NCBI GenBank assembly: GCA_013815685.1
Contig: JACDFR010000032.1
Coordinates: 1-47,295, forward strand
DNA: 47,295 bases
Reading direction: 5' to 3'
Source of the DNA: Ramlibacter sp.
GTDB lineage: Bacteria > Pseudomonadota > Gammaproteobacteria > Burkholderiales > Burkholderiaceae_C
Part shown: positions 8,621 to 18,444 of the stretch, piece by piece
Position numbering within the stretch: the stretch's first letter is position 1
Layout of the letters: the number at the start of each line of letters is the position of its first letter
The notes under the pieces: model-generated
What the model saw: the letters and a program-made list of their open reading frames with translations, nothing else
What the model was told of the DNA's origin: nothing
Databases searched by the model: none
Made by a program: the position numbers and the translations under genes

Positions 8621-9666
8621 TGCTCGTGCCTGTGATGGGTATCCGGGAAATGCGCGTGGCTATGCACCAGCGCCTCATGCCGGTGCGCATGGCTGTGGCG
8701 TGTTCCCGGCGGCACCGGCGGCACATGGGCATGGCCGTGATGGGCATCGTCGTGCACATGCTCGTGCGTGTGCAACGCCTCTTCGTGTGCATGCGGGTGT
8801 TGGTGCCGTTCCGAAAAATGCAACGCCACGCCGGCGGCCATCAGCAAGCCGGCGGCGATCAAGTTGGCAGTCACCGGCTCGCCCAGTAAACCGATGGCGA
8901 GCAGCGCGCCGAAGAAAGGAGCCACCGAAAAATAGGCTCCGGTGCGCGCGGTGCCCAATTCGCGAAGGCCGACGATGAAAAGCACCAGGCTCGCGCCATA
9001 GCAGGCGAATCCGACCAGGCCGGCGGCCGTGGCCACGCCCAGCCCAGGCCATGAAGCCCCGAGGACCCAGGCCAGCGCGAGGTTGGTGCAGCCCGCGGCC
9101 AGCCCCTTGACCATCGCGATCCACGAGGGGTCGGGCCGCGAAACCTTGCGCGTGAGGTTGTTGTCGACCGCCCAGGCAAGACAAGCGGCCACCACGAACA
9201 GCGCGGGCTTCCATTCCGGCCAGCTGGCCGGCCAGGGCCACGCCAGCACCAGCCCGCCGGCGACGATGGCGCACATGCCCAGTGCAATGCGGCGGTCGAC
9301 ATTCTCCTTGAACACGAACCACGCCAGCAGCGCGGTGAACACGCCTTCGGCATTGAGCAGCAGCGACGCCGCGGAAGCCGGCATCGTCACCAGGCCCAGC
9401 ATCAGCAACACCGGCCCGGCCACGCCGCCGGCCAGCACCGCACCGGCCAGCCAATGGCGCTCGCCGGCAGCCAGGCGTGCCTGCGGCGCCGCCCGCAGCA
9501 GCCGGATCGAGGCCAGGCCCAAACCAGAGCCCAGGTAGAGAAGCGCGGCAAGCAGCCAGGGACTGGCCTGCGCCAGCAGCAGCTTGGCCAGCGGCGTGCC
9601 GGCACCGAACAACAGTGCCGCGGCCAGGCTCGCCCAGACACCGCGCGGCAGGCCGGCGATAGTCAT
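8617..9666 (-). CDS. DMT/EamA-family exporter with histidine-rich C-terminal tail
   Basis: The 349-residue protein has about ten membrane helices in two EamA repeats (residues 1-280). Then comes a hydrophilic tail of about 67 residues containing 24 histidines in HxH patterns (HPHAHEEALHTHEHVH and similar). EamA proteins export metabolites, and the tail is typical of metal-handling proteins. The gene starts inside the stop of a MerR-family metal regulator (ATGA overlap), so the two form an operon, and a decayed CDF-type cation transporter lies on the other side of the regulator. I infer a role in efflux or tolerance of a divalent metal such as Zn, Cd, Ni or Co. The alternative is export of a metal-chelating metabolite. 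The fold is secure; the substrate is inference. Confidence 0.88.
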   Translation of the reverse strand: MTIAGLPRGVWASLAAALLFGAGTPLAKLLLAQASPWLLAALLYLGSGLGLASIRLLRAAPQARLAAGERHWLAGAVLAGGVAGPVLLMLGLVTMPASAASLLLNAEGVFTALLAWFVFKENVDRRIALGMCAIVAGGLVLAWPWPASWPEWKPALFVVAACLAWAVDNNLTRKVSRPDPSWIAMVKGLAAGCTNLALAWVLGASWPGLGVATAAGLVGFACYGASLVLFIVGLRELGTARTGAYFSVAPFFGALLAIGLLGEPVTANLIAAGLLMAAGVALHFSERHQHPHAHEEALHTHEHVHDDAHHGHAHVPPVPPGTRHSHAHRHEALVHSHAHFPDTHHRHEH

Positions 9667-10100
9667 CGCTCAAAGGCCTGCGGATGACATGCGCAAGCCT
9701 CCCCCTGGGCGGCCGCCACCAGCTCGTGCAGGATGCCGCACGCGTGAGTGGCGTGGTCGGCGTCGCAGCTGTCGCGCAGGGCCGCCAGTTGCCGCTCCAT
9801 CGCCCGCAAGCTTTTCAGGCGCGCGCGAAGCCGCAACAACTGGGCGCCGATCAGCGCGTCGATGTCGCCGCGCCCGTCCGGCGCACCGCCGGCGAAATCG
9901 AGCAGGCGCTTCACGTCGGCCAGGGGCATGTCGAGCGCACGGCAATGCCGCACGAACGACAAGCGCTCCAGGTGCTTGCCGTCATAACTGCGATAGCCGT
10001 TGGCTTCGCGTGCGGGGGCCGGCAGCAGGCCGGCTTTCTCGTAATAGCGGATGGTTTCCACATCGACGCCGGTGGCACGGCTGAGGTCGCTGATCTTCAT
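9663..10100 (-). CDS. MerR-family metal-responsive regulator (CadR/PbrR-like)
   Basis: The 145-residue protein has an N-terminal winged helix-turn-helix (ISDLSRATGVDVETIRYYEK), the NGYRSYD wing, and a dimerisation helix. Cysteines lie at 53, 112, 121, 136 and 138, the last pair in a CACH tail. CadR/PbrR proteins bind Cd(II) or Pb(II) through a cysteine near residue 77 and two C-terminal ones. Here the residue-77 region reads GAPDGRGDIDALI with no cysteine, so the metal site is altered. It overlaps the His-tailed exporter by 4 bases. Only 9 bases separate its start from the decayed cation-transporter fragment, so the usual divergent operator has been lost. Confidence 0.9.
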   Translation of the reverse strand: MKISDLSRATGVDVETIRYYEKAGLLPAPAREANGYRSYDGKHLERLSFVRHCRALDMPLADVKRLLDFAGGAPDGRGDIDALIGAQLLRLRARLKSLRAMERQLAALRDSCDADHATHACGILHELVAAAQGEACACHPQAFER

Positions 10101-10109
10101 GCATCGATC

Positions 10110-10430
10110 ATGCCGGAACCGCTCACCATCGGATTCATCGGCGCGTTGGCCCTGCGGCCAGCCTGGCCGTCAGGGCGCCTTTAATTTCTTATCGCGAAGG
10201 CGACGCGAACATGCGTGGCGTATGGCTGTGCAAGCGCAATGACGCCATCGGCAACTTCCCGGTGATGCTCGCGGCGCTGGGTGTCTTTCGGGACCGCCAC
10301 GGCTTGGCCCGACCTCGCTGTGGCTGCGGTCATGGCCGGCCTAGCGATCACCTCCGGTTGGGCGGTGATGCGCGCGGCGCGGCGCGAGCTGGCCGCTGCG
10401 GCCCCTTGCCCCTTAAAACTTAGCGCGTGA
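10110..10430 (+). pseudogene. Decayed 3' half of a CDF-type cation transporter gene
   Basis: Frames read in turn give segments typical of the C-terminal half of cation transporters: MPEPLTIGFIGALAL (frame from 10110), then ISYREGDANMRGVWLCKRND and IGNFPVMLAALGVF (about 10186-10290). After one extra C near 10291 the next frame gives TAWPDLAVAAVMAGLAITSG and the ending RAARRELAA, stopping near 10430. At least two frameshifts and the absence of the N-terminal helices make it non-functional. It lies divergent from the MerR gene, where an active transporter gene would be expected. The family call rests on remembered sequence patterns. Confidence 0.72.
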
Positions 10431-10701
10431 TCTTGGCGAGCAGCCAGCCCACTGCGAAGGCGCCGGCCACAACGGCCAACGGGTTGGCGCGGACCTGGTC
10501 ACGAGCCATCTCGCCGTATTCCTGTTGCCAGCCCATGACCTTCTCGCTGCCGGAGCCAAGGGTCTGTTCGAGCTTGTCGACGGCTTCGTGGGCCTTTTGC
10601 GCGACACGACGCACGGTGCCATCGCTGCCGACGCCGTTCAGGCTCGTGGAACCGCTGGGTCCGTTCATGCTGGTGATGCTTTCGCTTGTTTCGCTGTTCA
10701 T
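10420..10701 (-). CDS. DUF883-like (ElaB/YqjD type) membrane-anchored protein
   Basis: The small protein of 93 residues has a polar Ser/Thr-rich start, an amphipathic helical middle (RRVAQKAHEAVDKLEQTL) and a single C-terminal membrane helix (about residues 74-90, PLAVVAGAFAVGWLLAKI). This is the layout of the ElaB/YqjD/DUF883 family, whose E. coli members anchor to the inner membrane and associate with ribosomes in stationary phase. The 3' end overlaps the decayed transporter fragment by about 11 bases on the other strand. An AGGAAG-type ribosome binding site precedes the start. Confidence 0.8.
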   Translation of the reverse strand: MNSETSESITSMNGPSGSTSLNGVGSDGTVRRVAQKAHEAVDKLEQTLGSGSEKVMGWQQEYGEMARDQVRANPLAVVAGAFAVGWLLAKITR

Positions 10702-10847
10702 GGTGCTTCCTCTCGGGCATGTCGAAAAAATCGCCAGCGGCGCCGGCGAATCTCCACTGTAGAAAGCTCGGCACTGCTTAGATGTCGGTCAAAGCGCCGG
10801 ATTAACTGTAGGACGTTTCCTGCGCCCGCCATGGATAATGATTTCCC

Positions 10848-11825
10848 ATGGACCGTTCAGCCATCACCGACGTTGCCGGCATCGAAGTCGGCCACTTCAC
10901 CGACCCCCGCCGCCCCACCGGATGCACTGTCGTCATCGCGCGGGAAGGCGCGGTCGCCGGCGTGGACGTGCGCGGCGCCGCGCCCGGAACGCGTGAAACC
11001 GACTTGCTGGCGCCCACGAACCTGGTGGACCGGGTGCATGGCATCCTTCTGGCCGGGGGCAGCGCATGGGGCCTCGATGCCGCCACCGGCATGGTGCGCT
11101 GGCTGGAAGAACAAGGCGTAGGCTTCCCGGCAGGCCCGGTCCGCCTGCCGCTCGTGCCCGGCGCCGTGCTGTTCGACCTGCTGGTGGGCGATGCCTCCAT
11201 CCGTCCCGATGCGGCCGCGGGCTACCGCGCCTGCGAGCGCGCATCGTCGGCTCCGCCCGCGCAAGGCAACGTCGGCGCGGGCGCGGGCGCGGCCGTGGGC
11301 AAGATCTTCGGCATCGAGCGCGCCATGAAAGGCGGCATCGGCACGGCATCGCTCACGGTGAGCGGCGTCACTGTCGGCGCTCTCATCGCCTGCAACGCCC
11401 TGGGCGATGTGATCGATCCGCGGTCCGGCCTGCCCATCGCGGGGGCGCGCACAGCCGACGGCAAAGCCTTGCTGGACACGCGGCAGGCCCTGCTGCGCGG
11501 CGAGGCGCCCCAGCCGCTGCTTCCCGGCACCAACACCACCATCGGCGTGATCGCCACCGACGCCGCCATCACGAAAGCCCAGGCTTCCCGGCTCGCCACC
11601 ATGGGGCATGACGGGCTGGCACGCAGCATCAATCCCGTCCACACCATGTCGGACGGCGACACCCTGTTCGCGCTCGGCACGGGCCGCGCGGCCCAGTCGC
11701 CGGGCATGATGGTGCTCGGTACGATGGCCGCCGAAGTCGTCGCTCTCGCGGTGGTGCGCGCGGTGCGCGCCGCACAGGGACTGCGTGTGGGCAACCTGTA
11801 TCTGCCGGCGGCCGCCGACTTATGA
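10848..11825 (+). CDS. P1-family (S58, DmpA-like) N-terminal nucleophile peptidase
   Basis: The 325-residue protein begins with the family signature ITDVAGIEVGH and contains LLAGGSAWGLDAATG, GNVGAGAGAAVGK and GTNTTIGVIATDA. S58 enzymes such as DmpA and beta-peptidyl aminopeptidase cleave themselves before a Ser or Thr that then acts as nucleophile. Here the expected site is in the GTNTTIGV segment (about residues 227-234), so the nucleophile would be a threonine. No signal peptide is seen. The stop overlaps the start of the TAXI gene by 4 bases, so they are coexpressed. The substrate is unknown, but small peptides or amides are usual for the family. Confidence 0.88.
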   Translation: MDRSAITDVAGIEVGHFTDPRRPTGCTVVIAREGAVAGVDVRGAAPGTRETDLLAPTNLVDRVHGILLAGGSAWGLDAATGMVRWLEEQGVGFPAGPVRLPLVPGAVLFDLLVGDASIRPDAAAGYRACERASSAPPAQGNVGAGAGAAVGKIFGIERAMKGGIGTASLTVSGVTVGALIACNALGDVIDPRSGLPIAGARTADGKALLDTRQALLRGEAPQPLLPGTNTTIGVIATDAAITKAQASRLATMGHDGLARSINPVHTMSDGDTLFALGTGRAAQSPGMMVLGTMAAEVVALAVVRAVRAAQGLRVGNLYLPAAADL

Positions 11826-13234
11826 CGCCTGTGCCCAAAGCCATCCGCTACACCTTGCTGTCCATCCGCGATCTGGCCATCTCCGCCGGGCCTTTCGCCG
11901 TGGTGGCGGTGACTTTGCTGGTCCTGGCCTACCTGTGGCTGGACCCGGAGCCGCCGAAGCGGGTGACGCTGGCCACCGGCCCCGCCCAAAGCGCTTATGA
12001 CGAATTCGGCAAGCGCTACAAGAAAGCCCTGGTGGCCAACGGCATCGAGGTGATCCTCCAGGCCAGCGAAGGCTCTTCGGACAATCTCAGGCTGCTGCGT
12101 GAAGGCAAGGCGGACCTGGGGTTCGTGCAAGGCGGCAGCAATGAACGCGCGACCGCCGAGGAAAGCGGCCTGGAATCGCTGGGCAGCCTGTTCGTCGAAC
12201 CGGTTTGGCTGTTCTACCGCGAAGAGGCCGCCCGCAAGGTGACGGCCGCCGGCCCGAGCGCCGCCGCGCCGCCCCAAGGCGCAAGCGCCCCCCCGGGGGG
12301 CAGCGCAGCGGCATCGGCCCCGGCCGTGGGGGCGCATATTTCGGCACTGGCGCAGCTGCAAGGCCTGCGCCTGAACGTCGGCACGGCCGGCAGCGGCGTA
12401 CCGCGGCTCATGGAGAAGCTGTTCGAAGCGAACAATGTCGACATCCAGCGCATCACCGTCTCGCAGCTCGAACAGACCCCCGCGACGGTGGCTTTCCTGG
12501 GCGGCGAGCTCGACGCCATCGTTTTCGCGTCGGCGCCCGAGTCGCTGATGGTCCAGATGCTGTTGCAGACCCCCGGCGTGCGGCTGATGGACTTCGCGCA
12601 GAGCGAAGCCTATTCGCGGCGCTTCCCGTTCCTCACGCCCGTGGTGCTGCCGCGCGGCGTTGTGGACCTGGCACGGGACGTGCCGGCGGCTGACCTGCGA
12701 CTGGTCGCCACCACCACCGCCCTGCTCACGCGCGAGCAATCGCATCCCGCGCTGCTGCAGCTGTTCACGCAGGCGGCGCGCGACCTGCACAGCCCGGCCG
12801 GGTGGTTCAATCGCGCCGGAACATTCCCGACGACCGAACACAGCGAATACCCCGTTTCGCGCGAGGCCGAGCGCGCCATCCAGGGAGGCCGCCCCTTCCT
12901 GCAGCGCTACCTGCCCTTCTGGCTGGCGAACCTGGTCGAGCGCATGTGGCTGGCACTGGGCATCATCATCGCCATCCTGCTGCCGCTGTCGCGCATCGTT
13001 CCGCCGCTGTACGAGTTTCGCATCCGCTCGCGCGTTTTTCGCTGGTATGGCCAGTTGCGCTCGATCGAAAACGAGATGCAGGCGCCGGGGGTCGACGCCG
13101 CGCAGTTGGCCCAGGACCTGGATGCCCTCGAACACAAGGTCGGGCGGGTCTCGGTGCCCCTGTCCTATGCCGATGAGCTCTATGCGCTGCGCAACAACAT
13201 CAACCTGGTGCGGCGCAAGCTGGAGGAAATCTAG
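11822..13234 (+). CDS. TAXI-family TRAP transporter solute-binding protein, membrane-anchored
   Basis: The 470-residue protein has an N-terminal membrane helix (about residues 20-40) instead of a cleavable signal. It then has the TAXI binding fold (RVTLATGPAQSAYDEFGKRY, GLRLNVGTAGSGVPRLMEKL) and a second membrane helix near the C-terminus (about 380-400), followed by a charged cytoplasmic tail. TAXI proteins deliver substrates to TRAP permeases; no permease gene adjoins this one. Residues about 149-171 are a Pro/Ala-rich insertion encoded by a palindromic repeat (12266-12333) lying between FYREEAA and HISALAQLQG. The gene overlaps the peptidase gene by 4 bases. Confidence 0.88.
   Translation: MTPVPKAIRYTLLSIRDLAISAGPFAVVAVTLLVLAYLWLDPEPPKRVTLATGPAQSAYDEFGKRYKKALVANGIEVILQASEGSSDNLRLLREGKADLGFVQGGSNERATAEESGLESLGSLFVEPVWLFYREEAARKVTAAGPSAAAPPQGASAPPGGSAAASAPAVGAHISALAQLQGLRLNVGTAGSGVPRLMEKLFEANNVDIQRITVSQLEQTPATVAFLGGELDAIVFASAPESLMVQMLLQTPGVRLMDFAQSEAYSRRFPFLTPVVLPRGVVDLARDVPAADLRLVATTTALLTREQSHPALLQLFTQAARDLHSPAGWFNRAGTFPTTEHSEYPVSREAERAIQGGRPFLQRYLPFWLANLVERMWLALGIIIAILLPLSRIVPPLYEFRIRSRVFRWYGQLRSIENEMQAPGVDAAQLAQDLDALEHKVGRVSVPLSYADELYALRNNINLVRRKLEEI
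12266..12333. repeat. Comamonadaceae-type palindromic repeat inside a coding sequence, copy 1
   Basis: The segment has CGCCCCAAGGCGC, then CCCCCCCGGGGGG, then CAGCGCAGCG and GTGGGGGC. Read on the minus strand, this is the same order of blocks as the repeat at 30521-30582 (GCCCCCACG, CGCTGCCCCCC, CTTGGGGCGG), with a short extra stretch. It keeps the reading frame of the TAXI gene and encodes a Pro/Ala/Gly-rich linker. Confidence 0.72.
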
Positions 13235-13319
13235 CGCGCGTGAATCGCGCCGCGTCCTACACACGTCGGCTGCACAGCTTGCCTAAGATGAGCCATTGTT
13301 CATTCAGGGAGCCGAGACC

Positions 13320-13538
13320 ATGCCGGACAACAAGGCGCAGCCCCAGGCCCGTGACCACGACCGTATCGACATCCACCACGAGTACGAGTTGTGCGCTTGG
13401 GCGAGGCACTTCAACGCCAGCGAGCAGCGCATCAAGGAAGCCGTGGCCGCCGTGGGCGACCGTGCCGGCAACGTGAGGGACCACCTGTCCCGCAGGCCGG
13501 CACCTCGTTCCGGCAGCGAGCGTCCGTCGAGCAAATAG
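13320..13538 (+). CDS. DUF3606 small protein
   Basis: The 72-residue protein has the DUF3606 pattern: a short acidic and basic lead, DRIDIHHEYELCAWARHFN, then SEQRIKEAVAAVGDRAGNVRDHL. These proteins are widespread in Burkholderiales and their function is unknown. The ATG at 13320 is preceded by AGGGAG at 13307-13312, and an in-frame upstream codon at 13296 is less likely. The stop codon TAG at 13536-13538 overlaps the left end of the palindromic element at 13537. Confidence 0.78.
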   Translation: MPDNKAQPQARDHDRIDIHHEYELCAWARHFNASEQRIKEAVAAVGDRAGNVRDHLSRRPAPRSGSERPSSK

Positions 13539-13804
13539 GGCCTGTTCACACTATTTATGCAAGATGCGTTGCGGATCAAAAAGGTCATGCGCAAGGCGCG
13601 AAACGCAGCCGGACTCAGTGTCCGGCAAGGCTTCGCAACGCGGCGCATGGCCTTTTTGGCCGCAACCCGAAGGGAACGTGGTTAAAACAGCGCCACTCGT
13701 TGTTGCACTCCTAGCCCAGGCGGCCAGCCTGGGCGTCGTCCTGCGGCTGGATTGGCGCTGTTTTAACCACGTTCGCACTTGCATAAATAGTGTGAACAGG
13801 CCCT
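13537..13804. repeat. Palindromic element, family A, full-length copy 2
   Basis: The ends are long inverted repeats: AGGGCCTGTTCACACTATTT then ATGCAA on the left, and TTGCATAAATAGTGTGAACA then GGCCCT on the right. Two stem-loops lie inside. The first runs from about 13569 to 13665, with arms AAAAAGG..CATGCGC and GCGCATG.CCTTTTT around GCCGGAC/GTCCGGC. The second has arms GTGGTTAAAACAGCGCC (from 13679) and GGCGCTGTTTTAACCAC. Both ends overlap TAG stop codons of convergent genes (13536-13538 and 13803-13805). There is no open frame for a transposase, so it is MITE-like, and it could act as a two-way terminator. Confidence 0.85.
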
Positions 13805-15992
13805 AGTCGAGGCTGTTGCGCAGCGCGGCCTGCGCGACGGCATCCAGCGCGCCGTCGACGACGGCCTGGCCCGAGATCATCCGCAGGCTGCCGTTTTGCA
13901 GCATCTTGCCCAAAAGGCGCCGGGTCATCGAATGGGGCTTGCCGGCGGCACTGCTGAACATGAAGAGCGTGCCGTGCGGACTCGCCCAGGTCACCTGATA
14001 GCGGGCCCACCCGCCATCGAGCATCATTTCCACCCAGGCGCCGGGCTCCAGGGCAGCGTCCGGCAGTGCCGGAGCGGGCTCGCTGGGGGCGGGCCGGGTG
14101 TCGCCGAAACCCGCCTGCGTTTCCTGAAAGAGCGGCCGGGGTGCGGCAGCCTGTTGGGTTTCCATGAAGCCGGAATGCCGGGCTTCGGTGGGCGCCAGCC
14201 AGGGGCCCGGCCCCTCGTCCGTGCCGTCGCTGAACACGGCGTCGAGTTCCTCCCGCGTCATGGCGGTCGCCGCCGGCGCGGGCCGGCCCGGCTGCTCGGC
14301 GGCCACGGCGGCCTGCCGATGGGCGGCTTCCAGGTAATCCAGGAACCGCTGCGCGGAAGCTGGCGGGTAATCGATGGTGGCGAGCCCGTGGCGCAGTTTT
14401 TCCATCAGCTCGGGCACCAGGCCGGCCAGCCGCGCCATGTTCGCACCGGCCACCCGCGGCTGGGCGCTCCAGACCAGGTCCGCCACGACAGCGGCGAAGC
14501 CGCCGGGGTCGCTCTCACCCGTCTCGTCGCCCAGCCTGGCCTGGGCCATCACGTGCGACCACGGGCCGGTGAGGAACGCCACGACCTCGCGCGGGGCGCC
14601 GCTCACGTCGGCACGCGTGCGGATATTCCTGGCGACCTTTTCGGCCAGCAGGTTGCGCTGCTCGGCCTGGAGCAGGGCGCGCACCGCTTTCTGGCGGTAG
14701 CGGCGGTCCCGCTGCTGCTCGTCGCCCCAGGCTTCTTCGAGCGACTTGAGGGCGAAATCGAAAGGCTCTGCGCCCGCGATGCGCGTGGACGACAACACGT
14801 CCACCGCCTGCTGCAAGGGCTCGATGAAAGCCGCGAAGCCGGGCGCGTCGACCGACTCCCAGGCCAGGCTGCGCTGCGTCATCTGCTCGAGCAGACGGCG
14901 CGCCGGGTGCCTGCGGTCGCTGAAGAAGCGCGGGTCGCCCAGCGCCAGCCGCAGCAGCGCGGGCTCGAGGTCGCGCACCGTGTGCTGCACCGGCGGCAAC
15001 AACCGCGGGTCACCGGCGATGTTGTCGACCATGAGTTTGACCACTTCCATGCCCAGCATCTGGGCGGGGCTTCGCGCCTGGTTCCCGGGCTCGCCGTCGT
15101 CGCGCCGCTGCTGCAGGCGCCTCATCACCTGGTCGACTTGCTTCATGTCGTGCAAGGCCTCGAAAGCGGCGGGAACGGTCATCGAAAAATCGGGCTGGCC
15201 AGCGCCGGTGGACGACGCGAACCCGGGTTCCTCATTGCCGCCCGTGAGCAGGCGCCGCAGCTCCTTCAGGTTGAGCAGTGCGCTGGCGCTGGACGGGCCA
15301 TTCGCCGTGACAGCCCTGTCCCGCGGCGCGGCGCCCTCCGGCATCGGCACGGCGCTGAACTGTGCTTCAGCCACGCCTTTTGCGCGCAGCAGCTGGGACA
15401 GTTCACCGTAGGCCCGCGCCAGTTCCGGGCCCAGAGCCTCCCCCAGGTGCTGCATCCAGCGGGCACGGATCAGCGCTGGAACGGGGCTTTGCAGCGCGAC
15501 GTTGCGCAGGCTGCGAACGTAGACCTCGGGCCGCAACGGGTTGCGCTCGACCTGGACGCTGCGCAGGCCTTGCACCGCACAGATGAGGGCGTTGAGTTCG
15601 GCGAGTTCGGCATCGACCTGCAAGAGAACGGCATGCTGCATGCGCAGCAGGTCGACGTTCTCCTGCATCTGGTCGTCACCCATGAGTTCGAGCGAATCGA
15701 AGCTCAACGCCCCGCTCCTGCGGCTGTCGCCGGCGATGGCCTGCGCGAAGCCCGCCAGCAGGGCCTGCGGATACGCCTCGCACAGGGCCACCTCGTGCTT
15801 CACCAGCGTGCGGGCGGCATCGACCAGCAGCTTGCGCTCGAGGTTGTCCGGCGCGAGCGCGGCATGGCGCGGCATCGAGTCGCCGGCCCGGGCCACCAAC
15901 CGCTGCATCAGTGTCCGGCCCTGGGAAGCCGCCTCCTTCATGCAGGCGCGGTAGAGGGCCTGGTACGCAATGTTCTGGGGGGCGATGGACAT
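13803..15992 (-). CDS. DUF1631 family protein (first paralogue)
   Basis: The 729-residue soluble protein has the DUF1631 layout: a helical N-terminal half, the conserved LGMEVVKLMVDNIAGDPRLL and DPRFFSDRRHPARRLLEQMT segments, and a C-terminal beta-rich block (GAWVEMMLDGGWARYQVTWA to SMTRRLLGKM). The last block is reminiscent of PilZ-type beta barrels, which is only an impression. The function of the family is not established. The start at 15992 is preceded by AAGGGAG. A second copy of similar length lies at 18445-20634. The TAG stop overlaps the palindromic element. Confidence 0.85.
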   Translation of the reverse strand: MSIAPQNIAYQALYRACMKEAASQGRTLMQRLVARAGDSMPRHAALAPDNLERKLLVDAARTLVKHEVALCEAYPQALLAGFAQAIAGDSRRSGALSFDSLELMGDDQMQENVDLLRMQHAVLLQVDAELAELNALICAVQGLRSVQVERNPLRPEVYVRSLRNVALQSPVPALIRARWMQHLGEALGPELARAYGELSQLLRAKGVAEAQFSAVPMPEGAAPRDRAVTANGPSSASALLNLKELRRLLTGGNEEPGFASSTGAGQPDFSMTVPAAFEALHDMKQVDQVMRRLQQRRDDGEPGNQARSPAQMLGMEVVKLMVDNIAGDPRLLPPVQHTVRDLEPALLRLALGDPRFFSDRRHPARRLLEQMTQRSLAWESVDAPGFAAFIEPLQQAVDVLSSTRIAGAEPFDFALKSLEEAWGDEQQRDRRYRQKAVRALLQAEQRNLLAEKVARNIRTRADVSGAPREVVAFLTGPWSHVMAQARLGDETGESDPGGFAAVVADLVWSAQPRVAGANMARLAGLVPELMEKLRHGLATIDYPPASAQRFLDYLEAAHRQAAVAAEQPGRPAPAATAMTREELDAVFSDGTDEGPGPWLAPTEARHSGFMETQQAAAPRPLFQETQAGFGDTRPAPSEPAPALPDAALEPGAWVEMMLDGGWARYQVTWASPHGTLFMFSSAAGKPHSMTRRLLGKMLQNGSLRMISGQAVVDGALDAVAQAALRNSLD

Positions 15993-16115
15993 GGATGGCT
16001 CCCTTGCGCCGGATCGTGCAGGCCGTGAACCCTAGCCAACATCGGTTGTGGCCTACGTACTGCTGTGGCAGCCCGAGTTTAAGCTGACCCATCATCGATT
16101 GAATGGGAGTTTCCT

Positions 16116-16703
16116 GTGGCAAATCCTCTTTTGGGCCAGATTCTGGGCAGCGTTTTCTCCAATGCCATGCGAGGCCGCACCGGCGGAACGCCTTACGGCG
16201 GCGGCACGGGCGGTGGCCTCGGCGGGATGGGTGGCCTGGGCGGGGCGGGCCTGGGCGGCTTGCTGGGCGGGATGATGGGCGGCCGCTCGCGCGGCGGCAG
16301 TGGGGGCTTGGGCGGCAACAAAGGCATGCTGCTGGCTATGCTGCTGCCCTTTGCCATGCAGTGGGTGCAGCGCAACGGCGGCGTGGGCGCCGTGCTCGAT
16401 CGCTTCAAGCAGAAGGGCTACCGCCAGCAAGCTGATTCGTGGGTGTCCACGGGACCGAACCATCTGCTGGACACCGGCGCCGTGGACGAGATCGTGGGCA
16501 GCCAGGAACTGTCGCGCCTGTCACAGCAGCTGGGTGTTCCCGAGCAGGAAGTGGCCGACGGCTTTGCGGAAATCCTGCCGGAAATGGTGGACCAGCTCAC
16601 GCCCCAAGGCCAGTTGGGCCCCGACGCGGATGACGCGCTCAGCGGCGGCATGTCCGAGCTGGAACAGGAGATGAGCCGGCTCACTACCAGCTCCCTTTCC
16701 TAA
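16116..16703 (+). CDS. YidB-like (DUF937) protein
   Basis: The 195-residue protein starts with NPLLGQILGSVFSNAM. It has a long Gly-rich low-complexity stretch (about 20-70), a hydrophobic helix (GMLLAMLLPFAMQWV), and the YidB core (AVLDRFKQKGY, DSWVSTGPNHLLDTGAVDEI, LSQQLGVPEQEVADGFAEIL). YidB proteins are of unknown function and are linked to the cell envelope or aggregation only by weak evidence. Translation starts at GTG with GGGAG 6 bases upstream. Its stop lies 5 bases from the stop of the convergent ettA gene. Confidence 0.85.
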   Translation: MANPLLGQILGSVFSNAMRGRTGGTPYGGGTGGGLGGMGGLGGAGLGGLLGGMMGGRSRGGSGGLGGNKGMLLAMLLPFAMQWVQRNGGVGAVLDRFKQKGYRQQADSWVSTGPNHLLDTGAVDEIVGSQELSRLSQQLGVPEQEVADGFAEILPEMVDQLTPQGQLGPDADDALSGGMSELEQEMSRLTTSSLS

Positions 16704-16708
16704 AGTCG

Positions 16709-18370
<1,662 letters not shown>

Positions 18371-18444
18371 GGAATGCGGTGTTCGTGCAGTGGGGGAAAA
18401 CCGCGATTATCCCCGCCCAACCGCCGGGCCGGTGGCCGCGCCCT

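Noticed and set aside
11222..13264. 680-residue minus-strand open frame
   Set aside because: It is a GC-rich shadow of the peptidase and TAXI genes on the other strand, with no recognisable domain.
8498..13804. Composite transposon bounded by the family A elements
   Set aside because: The genes between the copies are ordinary chromosomal genes, the copies differ in structure, and no transposase is present.
13896..16028. 710-residue plus-strand open frame opposite the first DUF1631 gene
   Set aside because: The protein is rich in His, Arg and Gly typical of antisense frames, and the minus-strand gene has clear family patterns.
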